From Clostridium sp. D53t1_180928_C8 (GTDB lineage: Bacteria; Bacillota; Clostridia; Clostridiales; Clostridiaceae), in assembly GCF_015667795.1 (NCBI RefSeq), contig NZ_JADPEL010000015.1, positions 1-64,000 on the forward strand: a stretch of DNA of 64,000 bases, in the 5' to 3' direction. The notes beneath the pieces were generated by a model. The model saw nothing but the letters and a program-made list of their open reading frames with translations. It was not told the origin of the DNA and did not search any database. The position numbers were made by a program, and so were the translations under genes. Below are positions 54,244 through 62,663 of this stretch, one piece after another. Position 1 is the stretch's first letter. Each line of letters opens with the position of its first letter.

Positions 54244-55110
54244 TTAAATGCTTTTTGATAAAAATGTCTTTATGTATTGTTTAGGAGTTATTCCTTTATA
54301 TTTTTTGAAAGTTTTAATGAAGTAGCTTACATCATTAAATCCACAATCAAGAGCAACGTCAGTAATACATATATCTTTAGTTAACATAAGCTCACAGGCA
54401 ACGTCAATTCTATAATAATTTAAATATTCAATAGGGGTTTTATTAGTCATTTGATGAAAAAATCTACAGAAATACTTTGGAGTCATTCCAACAGATTTTG
54501 ATAAATCTTCAAGGGTAAGAGGTTCAGAAAACTTTTCTTCTAATAAAGTTAATACTGTTTTTAATTGCTGTAAAGAGGTGTTAGTTCTCTTTGTAGATGA
54601 GCTTTTAGTTTTATATAATCCACTTCTTAAAATCATGCCTAATAAAGCATATAATGAGCCTTGTACAATAAGTTCAAAGCCAGGTTCTTTTGAATTTATT
54701 GCTTCAAATAAGTAATTGCACCAAATATCAATATGTTCGTTATGTCCAGAAATAATAGCATCAATTATTTTATTATGATTAATAATATCACTTAATAGTT
54801 TTGTACAGGTAATATTCTTCTTTAATAATAAATTCATATCAAATACTATACATTCATAAACGCAATTAACAGGAGTTCCGCCATGAACTACACCATCATG
54901 AATAAATAAAATATCTCCAGCCTTAGATAATATTTTTTCATCATCTAATATTAATGAAAATTCACCTTCTAAAACTCTTATAATTTCACATTGAGTATGC
55001 CAGTGCAAGTCCATATTATATCTAGGATGATCTTGAGTAACATGATAAAACTCGATTGGAAAATCAAAGGTTCCATGTTCCTTTTCTTCTTTAAAATCAA
55101 AGTATTTCAT
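54244..55110 (-). CDS. AraC-family regulator, likely of fucose genes
   Basis: A 288-residue regulator with an N-terminal cupin-like effector domain (DLHWHTQCEIIRVLEGEFSLILDD, KAGDILFIHDGVVHGG) and a C-terminal AraC DNA-binding domain: first HTH EPLTLEDLSKSVGMTPKYFCRFF, second ICITDVALDCGFNDVSYFIKTFKKYKGITPKQY. The minus-strand start follows GGAGGT. It lies divergent to fucI and convergent to fucO, the usual place for a local activator such as RhaR/RhaS or FucR-type proteins. It probably responds to L-fucose or an intermediate; the effector is inferred. Confidence 0.9.
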   Translation of the reverse strand: MKYFDFKEEKEHGTFDFPIEFYHVTQDHPRYNMDLHWHTQCEIIRVLEGEFSLILDDEKILSKAGDILFIHDGVVHGGTPVNCVYECIVFDMNLLLKKNITCTKLLSDIINHNKIIDAIISGHNEHIDIWCNYLFEAINSKEPGFELIVQGSLYALLGMILRSGLYKTKSSSTKRTNTSLQQLKTVLTLLEEKFSEPLTLEDLSKSVGMTPKYFCRFFHQMTNKTPIEYLNYYRIDVACELMLTKDICITDVALDCGFNDVSYFIKTFKKYKGITPKQYIKTFLSKSI

Positions 55111-55277
55111 AAAATTACCTCCAATTGTAATAAAAGTGAATATTGTTATATTTTTAATCTATTATAGCACAAGAAAAAGGTTTACAAAAGAAATATAATA
55201 AACTCATAGAAGTTAACAAAAAAAGAAATAAAAATTTAAGAAGATAATATTGATAAGATAGATGGGAGAGGATTTAT

Positions 55278-57071
55278 ATGGCAAAGAGTAGATTAATAGG
55301 TGGTTATCCAGTTATAGGTATAAGACCAACAATTGATGCAAGAAAAGGAGTTTTAGATGTTAGAGGTTCATTAGAAGAACAAACAATGAATATGGCTAAA
55401 TCAGCAGCAAAGCTATTTGAAGAAAATTTAAAATATTCTAATGGCGAGAGTGTAAAGGTTGTCATTGCTGATTCGACAATTGGAAGAGTTCCAGAGTCAG
55501 CTGCTTGTGAAGAAAAGTTTAAAAGAGAAGGCGTTGATATAACTCTTACAGTAACTCCATGTTGGTGTTATGGATCAGAAACTATGGATATGAATCCAAT
55601 GACTATTAAAGGAGTATGGGGATTCAATGGAACTGAAAGACCAGGAGCTGTTTATTTAGCTTCAGTTTTAGCAACTCATGCACAAAAAGGTTTACCTGCA
55701 TTCGGTATTTATGGACATGATGTTCAAGATGCAGATGCAACTGAAATACCAGAAGATGTTAAAGAAAAATTATTAAGATTTGGTAGAGCAGCAGTAGCAG
55801 CAGCTTCTATGAGAGGAAAATCTTACTTACAAATTGGTTCTATATGTATGGGTATTGGAGGATCTATAATTGATTCATCATTTATAGAAGAATACTTAGG
55901 AATGAGAGTAGAATCAGTTGATGAAACAGAAATAATAAGAAGAATGTCTGAAGGCATATATGATCCAGAAGAATATGAAAGAGCTCTTAAATGGACTAAG
56001 GAAAAATGTACAGAAGGATTTGATACTAATCCAGATCATGTTCAAAAATCTAGAGAGCAAAAAGATGAAGATTGGGAATTCGTTGTTAAGATGATGTGCA
56101 TCATTAAGGATTTAATGAATGGTAATAAAAACTTACCAGCTGGATGCGAAGAAGAAAAATTAGGTCATAATGCAATTGCAGCAGGTTTCCAAGGTCAAAG
56201 ACAATGGACAGACTTTTATCCAAACTGTGATTTCCCAGAAGCATTACTTAATACATCTTTTGACTGGGATGGAGCTAGAGAACCTTATGTTTTAGCTACT
56301 GAAAATGATGTATTAAATGGTATAAGTATGTTATTTGGTAAATTATTAACTAATACAGCTCAAATATTCTCAGATGTTCGTACTTACTGGAGTCCAGAAG
56401 CAGTTAAGAAGGCTACAGGATATGAATTAGAAGGTATAGCTAAAGAATCTGATGGATTTATACATTTAATAAATTCAGGAGCATCTTGCTTAGATGGTTC
56501 AGGACAAGCTAAAGATGAAAATGGAAATGGAGTAATTAAACCTTGGTATGATGTAACAGAGGAAGACAGAGAAGCAATCTTAAAAGCAACTACTTGGAAT
56601 CCAGCTAATAATGGATACTTCAAAGGTGGCGGATATTCTTCAAGATTCTTAACAGAAGCAGAAATGCCAGTTACAATGTGTAGAATTAACCTTGTTAAAG
56701 GGGTAGGACCTGTACTTCAATTAGTTGAAGGATATACTGTAAATCTTCCTCATGAAGTATCAGATAAGCTATGGAAGAGAACTGACTATACTTGGCCTTG
56801 TACTTGGTTTGCTCCAAGATTAACAGGAGAAGGTGCTTTCAAATCAGCTTATGATGTAATGAATAACTGGGGAGCTAACCACGGAGCTATTAGTTATGGA
56901 CATATAGGTGCAGATATAATTACTTTATGTTCTATGTTAAGAATTCCTGTAAGTATGCACAATGTACCAGAAGAAAAGATATTTAGACCAGCTGCATGGA
57001 ATGCTTTTGGAATGGATAAGGAAGGTCAAGATTATAGAGCTTGCCAAGTTTATGGACCACTATATAAATAA
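55278..57071 (+). CDS. fucI: L-fucose isomerase
   Basis: Manganese-dependent isomerase converting L-fucose to L-fuculose, 597 residues, cytoplasmic. It aligns by eye over its length with E. coli Fuc[109 protein letters not shown]. Catalytic Glu342 and Asp366 are spaced exactly as Glu337 and Asp361 in E. coli, and His535 is the probable third metal ligand. First gene of the fucI-kinase-fucU-fucA-fucP operon, with GGGAGAGG as ribosome site. Confidence 0.97.
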   Translation: MAKSRLIGGYPVIGIRPTIDARKGVLDVRGSLEEQTMNMAKSAAKLFEENLKYSNGESVKVVIADSTIGRVPESAACEEKFKREGVDITLTVTPCWCYGSETMDMNPMTIKGVWGFNGTERPGAVYLASVLATHAQKGLPAFGIYGHDVQDADATEIPEDVKEKLLRFGRAAVAAASMRGKSYLQIGSICMGIGGSIIDSSFIEEYLGMRVESVDETEIIRRMSEGIYDPEEYERALKWTKEKCTEGFDTNPDHVQKSREQKDEDWEFVVKMMCIIKDLMNGNKNLPAGCEEEKLGHNAIAAGFQGQRQWTDFYPNCDFPEALLNTSFDWDGAREPYVLATENDVLNGISMLFGKLLTNTAQIFSDVRTYWSPEAVKKATGYELEGIAKESDGFIHLINSGASCLDGSGQAKDENGNGVIKPWYDVTEEDREAILKATTWNPANNGYFKGGGYSSRFLTEAEMPVTMCRINLVKGVGPVLQLVEGYTVNLPHEVSDKLWKRTDYTWPCTWFAPRLTGEGAFKSAYDVMNNWGANHGAISYGHIGADIITLCSMLRIPVSMHNVPEEKIFRPAAWNAFGMDKEGQDYRACQVYGPLYK

Positions 57072-57091
57072 TAAATTAATTAGGTGATATT

Positions 57092-58594
57092 ATGGAAAAC
57101 AAAAATATAAAAAAGCAAGTGCTAGCATTTGACTTTGGTGGTTCAAGTGGAAGAGCAATGCTTGGAGCATTCGATGGTAATAAAATAGATATAAAAGAAG
57201 TATATAGATTTTCAAATGACCCTGTTATAGTGAGAGGAACTATGTATTGGGATGTTCTTAGATTATTCTTTGAAATTAAGCAAGGATTAATAAAGGCAAA
57301 GCAATATGGGAAAATAGATAGTATAGGCATAGACACATGGGGAGTAGACTTTGCTTTATTAGATGAAAATGGTGATATATTAGAAAATCCAGTTCACTAT
57401 AGAGATGGAAGAACTGCCGGAATGATAGAAAAGAGTTTTGAAAAATTACCAAAGGATAGGTTTTATAATATTACAGGCAATCAATTTATGGAGTTAAATA
57501 CAGTTTTCCAATTACTATCATTGAAAGAAAAAAGATCACATCTGCTAGAAAGAGCAGATGTGATGCTCCTAATGCCTGATTTATTTAATTACTTATTAAC
57601 TGGTAAAAAGGTTTCAGAAAACTCAATAGCATCAACAACTCAAATCTTTGATGCTAGAAATAGAGTTTGGTCTAATGAGGTAATAGAAGCATTAGGGTTA
57701 CCTAAAAAGATATTTACTGAAATAGTTCCTAGTGGAACTGTAATAGGGCAAGTATCAAAAGAAATAGTAGAAGAACTTGAAATAGATAGCTGTGATGTTA
57801 TTGCAGTAGCTGGACATGATACACAATGTGCATTAGTGTCAGTACCTGCAGAAGAAAAAGATTTTGTATTCTTAAGCTGTGGAACATGGTCATTACTTGG
57901 AACAGAGCTAGATGAGCCAATTATAGATGAAAAGTCTAGTTTTTATAATATAACTAATGAAGGAGCTTATGGAGATAAGGCATCTTTCTTAAAAAATATT
58001 ATAGGATTATGGTTAATACAAGAAAGTAAGAGACAATGGGAAAGAGAAGGCATAGAGTATAATTTCAGTGAATTAGAAAAAATGGCAAATGAAGCAGAGC
58101 CTTTTAAATGCTTCATAGATCCAGATGACCCAATCTTTGTACCAGCAGGAAATATTCCAGAAAGAATTAGAGAATATTGTTTAAAAACTAATCAAAAAGC
58201 ACCTAAAACTGTAGGAGAAATTGTTAGATGTATAAACGAAAGTCTAGCATTAAAGTATAGGGTTGCCTTAGAAGAAATAATTGACTCAGCAGGTAAAACA
58301 TATCCTACTATGTATATGGTAGGTGGAGGAATCCAAAGTAAATTATTATGTCAGATGACAGCTAATTCTTGTAAGTGTAAGGTATCAGCAGGGCCTGTAG
58401 AGGCAACTGTTTTAGGAAATATTGCAATACAATTAATGGCTTCAAATGAAATAGAAAGTTTAGAAGAGGCACGTAGTATCATTAGAAATTCTCAAGGAAT
58501 TACTTATTATGAACCACAAGATAAAGAAGAGTGGGACAAGCAGTTTAATAGATTTAAAGAGATAATACAAGCTAAGGAGGTTGTAAAATGCTAA
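57092..58594 (+). CDS. L-fuculokinase of the rhamnulokinase (RhaB) family
   Basis: FGGY carbohydrate kinase of 500 residues. By position between fucI and fucU it should phosphorylate L-fuculose to L-fuculose 1-phosphate. The sequence, however, follows the rhamnulokinase pattern rather than E. coli FucK: FDFGGSSGRAMLG, IDTWGVDFALLDENGDI, HYRDGRTAGM, LLMPDLFNYLLTG, GHDTQCALVSVP, LSCGTWSLLG, NITNEGA, MVGGGIQSKLLCQMTANS and AGPVEATVLGNIAIQL. No rhamnose isomerase or aldolase gene is in the window. L-rhamnulose and L-fuculose differ little, so recruitment is plausible. Overlaps fucU by 7 bases. Confidence 0.88.
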   Translation: MENKNIKKQVLAFDFGGSSGRAMLGAFDGNKIDIKEVYRFSNDPVIVRGTMYWDVLRLFFEIKQGLIKAKQYGKIDSIGIDTWGVDFALLDENGDILENPVHYRDGRTAGMIEKSFEKLPKDRFYNITGNQFMELNTVFQLLSLKEKRSHLLERADVMLLMPDLFNYLLTGKKVSENSIASTTQIFDARNRVWSNEVIEALGLPKKIFTEIVPSGTVIGQVSKEIVEELEIDSCDVIAVAGHDTQCALVSVPAEEKDFVFLSCGTWSLLGTELDEPIIDEKSSFYNITNEGAYGDKASFLKNIIGLWLIQESKRQWEREGIEYNFSELEKMANEAEPFKCFIDPDDPIFVPAGNIPERIREYCLKTNQKAPKTVGEIVRCINESLALKYRVALEEIIDSAGKTYPTMYMVGGGIQSKLLCQMTANSCKCKVSAGPVEATVLGNIAIQLMASNEIESLEEARSIIRNSQGITYYEPQDKEEWDKQFNRFKEIIQAKEVVKC

Positions 58595-59028
58595 AAAATA
58601 TACCACAAATTTTGTCTCCAGAATTATTAAAAGTTCTATGTGAAATGGGGCATAGTGATCAAATAGTCTTATCTGATGGAAATTTTCCAGCTGAAAGCAT
58701 GGGAAAGAATAGTATAGTAATTCGTTGTGATGGACATGGAGTACCAGAATTATTAGATGCAATATTAAAGGTATTTCCGTTAGATACTTATGTAGAAAAA
58801 CCTGTAAACTTAATGGAAGTTATGACAGGTGATACTACTGAAACACCTATCTGGGATACGTATAAAGAAATAATAGGAAAACATGATAGCCGTGGAGCAG
58901 AAACAGTAGGAACTATAGAAAGATTTAAATTTTATGATGAAGCAAAAAAGGCATATGCAATTATAGCAACAGGTGAAAAAGCCTTATATGCCAATATTAT
59001 ATTACAAAAAGGAGTAGTAGTAGAGTAA
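58588..59028 (+). CDS. fucU: L-fucose mutarotase
   Basis: RbsD/FucU-family mutarotase of 146 residues, which interconverts alpha and beta anomers of L-fucose so that FucI receives its preferred form. Family features: LSPELLKVLCEMGHSDQIVLSDGNFPAES with the conserved His, VIRCDGHGVPELLDAILKVFPLD, and the ending RFKFYDEAKKAYAIIATGEKALYANIILQKGV. It overlaps the kinase gene end by 7 bases, with AAGGAGG inside that gene, so it is translationally coupled. Confidence 0.95.
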   Translation: MLKNIPQILSPELLKVLCEMGHSDQIVLSDGNFPAESMGKNSIVIRCDGHGVPELLDAILKVFPLDTYVEKPVNLMEVMTGDTTETPIWDTYKEIIGKHDSRGAETVGTIERFKFYDEAKKAYAIIATGEKALYANIILQKGVVVE

Positions 59029-59054
59029 ATCTGCTTATATGGGAGGAATTAATA

Positions 59055-59759
59055 ATGGAAAATGTAAAAACTTTAAGCTATATGGAAGTAAGAGAGCAAA
59101 TTTGTGATGTATGTCATAAGATGTGGCAATTAGGATGGGTTGCAGCTAATGATGGTAATGTAAGTGTTAAATTAGATGATGGAACATTTTTAGCAACACC
59201 AACAGGAATAAGTAAAAGTTTCATTACTCCAGAAAAGTTAGTTCGTATTGATGCTAATGGTGAAGTTTTAGAAGGTCAAGAAGGTGCAAAGCCATCATCT
59301 GAAATAAAGATGCATTTAAGATGTTATCAAGAAAGAGAAGATGTAAGAGCAGTAGTACATGCTCATCCACCAACAGCTACAGGATTTGCAGTGGCTCACT
59401 TAGATATGGATAGATATACTATGATAGAAACTGTAATAGCTATAGGATCTATACCAGTAACACCATATGGAACACCATCTACTTATGAAGTTCCAGATGC
59501 AATAGCACCATATTTAAAAGAACATGATGTAATGTTATTAGAAAACCATGGAGCATTAACTGTAGGTACAGATTTAATAAATGCTTATTATAGGATGGAA
59601 ACTTTAGAATTATATGCTAAAATAAGTTTAACAGCTCATTTATTAGGTGGAGAAAAAGAGATATCAAAAGAAAATGTAAATAGATTAATAGGTATGAGAA
59701 AAGGGTACGGGGTAACTGGTAAGCACCCTGGGTTTAAAAGATATAGGGTAGAAAAATAA
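59055..59759 (+). CDS. fucA: L-fuculose-1-phosphate aldolase
   Basis: Zinc-dependent class II aldolase (AraD/FucA type), 234 residues. It cleaves L-fuculose 1-phosphate to dihydroxyacetone phosphate and L-lactaldehyde. Zinc and catalytic residues are visible: Glu83 in KPSSEIKMH, His102 and His104 in VVHAHPP, His165 in LLENHGALTVG; the phosphate-binding NDGNVS (32-37) and TPTGISK (48-54) loops are intact. It is somewhat longer than the E. coli protein as I remember it. GGGAGGAA ribosome site, 26 bases after fucU. Confidence 0.95.
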   Translation: MENVKTLSYMEVREQICDVCHKMWQLGWVAANDGNVSVKLDDGTFLATPTGISKSFITPEKLVRIDANGEVLEGQEGAKPSSEIKMHLRCYQEREDVRAVVHAHPPTATGFAVAHLDMDRYTMIETVIAIGSIPVTPYGTPSTYEVPDAIAPYLKEHDVMLLENHGALTVGTDLINAYYRMETLELYAKISLTAHLLGGEKEISKENVNRLIGMRKGYGVTGKHPGFKRYRVEK

Positions 59760-59795
59760 AAATATTATTAGATGAGAGATGTGAGGGTGATGAGA

Positions 59796-61139
59796 ATGGA
59801 AAGTAAACTAAAAGATGTTAGAGGTGTTAGTGTAAACGATGTAAACACTACGGAAGTAATTCCTAAAAAATATAGAATTCACTTTATAATGCTTGTATCA
59901 TGTTTTATCCTTTGGGGATTATTAAATAACATGACTGATAATTTAGTACCTGCATTTGGTAAAATATTTATGCTTGAAGCAGCAGATGCATCACTTACGC
60001 AAGTTGCGTTTTATGGGTCATATGCAGTACTTGCATTACCAGCAGCAATTTTAATAAAGAAATATTCATATAGACAAGGTGTTTTAGTAGGGCTTGGATT
60101 ATATATAGTAGGAGCTATAGGTTATATTCCAGCAGCAATAACACAAAACTTTAATTTATTCTTAGGTTCTGTTTTCGTATTAGCAGGTGGTTTATCTATA
60201 CTTGAAACTACTTGCAATCCATATGTCATCTCTCTTGGACCTGAAGAGACAAGCGTTCGTCGTCTTAATATGGCACAAGCTTTTAATCCATTAGGATCTC
60301 TAGCAGGTATATTAATGGCTAAATTCTTTATATTAAGTAACTTAAATCCAGCAACGTATGAAGAGCGTGTAGCAATGACTCCAGAAGCTCTAAGTGCAAT
60401 TAGAGCAAATGAATTATTATGGGTATGTGTACCATATGTTGGATTAGTTGTTATTGCATTAGTAATATGGGTATTCTTTAAGAGAAATAAGAGTTCTGAA
60501 AAAGATAATTCAGGTGCTCTTAATATAGGAACTTCAATAAAGAAACTTATAAAAATACCACGTTATGCTTTAGGAGTTATAGCTCAATTCTTCTATGTTG
60601 GTGTTCAAATAGCAGTTTGGACTTGGACAATAGGATATGTAATGACTACTATGGGACTTGATGAAGCAGCAGCTTCTAAATATTACTTAATTGCTATAGT
60701 TGGATTTATAGCATGCAGATGGGTATGTACAGCTCTTATGAAATATTTTGATCCAGCTAAAATGATGGCAGTGTTTGCTGTAGGTGGAATATTATGTAGC
60801 TTAGGAACTATCTATTTACCTACTAATCAATCAGTATGGTGTTTAGTTGCAATATCAGCTTGTATGTCATTAATGTTCCCAACTATTTATGGTATAGCTC
60901 TTAAGGATTTAGGAGAAGAAGTTAAAGTTGGAGCTGCAGGACTTATAATGGCTATACTTGGTGGTGCAGTAATAACTCCATTCATGGGTAAATTAATAGA
61001 TACAGGATCATTAGCATCAATAGCTCCAGCATTTACAGGAGCTGAAGCAGCAATTCGTTCTTCATTCTTAGTACCAGTTGTATGTTTCGCTGTAGTATTA
61101 ATATATTCATTAGTTTATAGAGAAAAGAAAAATGCATAA
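59796..61139 (+). CDS. fucP: L-fucose:proton symporter
   Basis: Major facilitator permease of the FucP family, 447 residues from the chosen start and about 12 membrane helices, which brings in L-fucose with protons. Family features: ILWGLLNNMTDNLVPAFGKIF (helix 1), FYGSYAVLALPAAILIKKYSYRQGVLVGLGLY, SILETTCNPYVISLGPEETSVRRLNMAQAFNPLGSLAG, FYVGVQIAVWTWTIGYV. ATG 59796 follows GAGGGTGATGAG; an upstream ATG at 59772 has no good site. Last gene of the fuc operon, with a terminator 50 bases later. Confidence 0.94.
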   Translation: MESKLKDVRGVSVNDVNTTEVIPKKYRIHFIMLVSCFILWGLLNNMTDNLVPAFGKIFMLEAADASLTQVAFYGSYAVLALPAAILIKKYSYRQGVLVGLGLYIVGAIGYIPAAITQNFNLFLGSVFVLAGGLSILETTCNPYVISLGPEETSVRRLNMAQAFNPLGSLAGILMAKFFILSNLNPATYEERVAMTPEALSAIRANELLWVCVPYVGLVVIALVIWVFFKRNKSSEKDNSGALNIGTSIKKLIKIPRYALGVIAQFFYVGVQIAVWTWTIGYVMTTMGLDEAAASKYYLIAIVGFIACRWVCTALMKYFDPAKMMAVFAVGGILCSLGTIYLPTNQSVWCLVAISACMSLMFPTIYGIALKDLGEEVKVGAAGLIMAILGGAVITPFMGKLIDTGSLASIAPAFTGAEAAIRSSFLVPVVCFAVVLIYSLVYREKKNA

Positions 61140-61186
61140 TAGAAATAAATAATCAAATTAATTAGTTTAAAATTTGTAGAAGTATG

Positions 61187-61225
61187 AAAATAGGAGTATT
61201 AGCAGTTTAATACTTCTATTTTTTT
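61187..61225 (+). terminator. Terminator after the fuc operon
   Basis: AATAGGAGTATTA (61189-61201) pairs with TAATACTTCTATT (61208-61220), one G-T pair, followed by a run of Ts. Confidence 0.92.
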
Positions 61226-61335
61226 ATAGTTTTAAAGCAGTATTTCTATTCTTTGTAATTTATATAATAAATCTTATATTTATAGTATAATATGGATATT
61301 AAAATATTGGATTTTATGGGGAGGATGGTCAAAAG

Positions 61336-62406
61336 ATGAAAATTAATATGCCAAATAACTATATTCAAGAAAGAGGGGCAATTAATAAAATAGCTACATA
61401 CTTTCAGCAAATAATGAAGGATAATGTATTAATCCTTATGGATGAATTTTCTTATACGAATATACAAGATAAAGTAACTGAAGGATTTAAGGAGTATAAT
61501 GTTAATTACATAGTAGAAATATTTAAAGGTGAATGTTGCATGGAAAATATTAATGCTATTATAAAGAAATCAAATAGTAATAATATTAAGTGGATAATAG
61601 GTATTGGTGGAGGAAAAGTTTTAGATGTAGCGAAAGCAGTTGGGCATTATGGAGATATGAAATATATAATGGTTCCAACAGCAGCATCTACTGATGGGCC
61701 AGGCAGTAAAATATCTGTTTTATATGAAAGTGATGGGACTTTTAAAGAATATATAAATTTGCATAATAATCCCTATGGTATAATTGTTGATACTGAGATT
61801 ATAGCAAATGCTCCAGTAAGGCTATTAAAAGCTGGTATTGGAGATGCACTTTCAACATATTTTGAAACAGAAGCGGGATATGAAGGTGATATAGAAAGGC
61901 ATGGATTTAGTGATATTTCATTAACTGCTAGGGTGTTATCTAGAGAATGTTTTGAGGCAATAATTAATAATGCATATTTAGCGATACAGGCAGTAGAAAA
62001 TAAAGAGGTAAATGAAGCTTTAGAAAAAGTAATTGAGGCAATTATTTATTTAAGTTGTATTGGTTTTGAAAATGGATCATTAGCTGCAGCACATTCAATA
62101 GCTAATGCATTAACAAGTACTTCTAAGTATAATAGATTTATGCATGGTGAGAAAGTTGCTTTTGGAACTATAGTACAATTGTTATTAGAAAATAAAGAAT
62201 GGGATTTAGTAAATAAGGTTAGAAATATTTGCAGGGATATAAATCTTCCATATAAGGCAAAACAAATAGGTATAGAAAGTGAAGAAGAATTAGAGTATAT
62301 TGTTGAAATGGCATCTAGTTATGATCAGCCAATACATAATATGAAAAAAGTATTTATAGATAAAGAGAGTATTAAGTTATCTATAAAATTTACAGAAAAG
62401 TTGTAA
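61336..62406 (+). CDS. Glycerol dehydrogenase-like (GldA family) protein
   Basis: Iron/zinc-containing alcohol dehydrogenase of the GldA type, 356 residues. NAD site IIGIGGGKVLDVAKAVG near 91-107, PTAASTDGPGS, then metal ligands in GIGDALSTYFETEAG (Asp), AAAHSIANAL (His) and MHGEKVAFG (His). GldA oxidises glycerol to dihydroxyacetone, but many homologues act on other small alcohols or on glycerol phosphate, so the substrate is open. GGGGAGG lies nine bases before ATG 61336. Own promoter (TATAATATGG at about 61287) and terminator; it is close to, but not in, the fuc operon. Confidence 0.85.
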   Translation: MKINMPNNYIQERGAINKIATYFQQIMKDNVLILMDEFSYTNIQDKVTEGFKEYNVNYIVEIFKGECCMENINAIIKKSNSNNIKWIIGIGGGKVLDVAKAVGHYGDMKYIMVPTAASTDGPGSKISVLYESDGTFKEYINLHNNPYGIIVDTEIIANAPVRLLKAGIGDALSTYFETEAGYEGDIERHGFSDISLTARVLSRECFEAIINNAYLAIQAVENKEVNEALEKVIEAIIYLSCIGFENGSLAAAHSIANALTSTSKYNRFMHGEKVAFGTIVQLLLENKEWDLVNKVRNICRDINLPYKAKQIGIESEEELEYIVEMASSYDQPIHNMKKVFIDKESIKLSIKFTEKL

Positions 62407-62411
62407 TTTAC

Positions 62412-62456
62412 AAGCAATAATTATTAGGTTTTACTTAGTAATTATTGCTTTTTATT
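62412..62456 (+). terminator. Terminator after gldA-like gene
   Basis: AAGCAATAATTA (62412-62423) pairs perfectly with TAATTATTGCTT (62439-62450), then TTTATT. Confidence 0.9.
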
Positions 62457-62663
62457 ATAAATGAAAAATAATTTGAATAGTAAAAAATATACTAATATTA
62501 CTTAATAAAGTTAACAATATTAAATAATATTTTATTATTTAAAAAATTACTTTGATAATTATTCATTTGTAGTATAATATATGAGTAAAAAGTTTTGTGG
62601 AATTAGCAACCAATGGTGGGATTAAATTGAAAAGTAATTTTAAATAATGGAGAATAAGAATGT

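Noticed and set aside
52917-61139. Bacterial microcompartment for fucose/propanediol
   Set aside because: The pathway ends at FucO; no shell proteins, propanediol dehydratase or CoA-acylating aldehyde dehydrogenase genes occur in the window.
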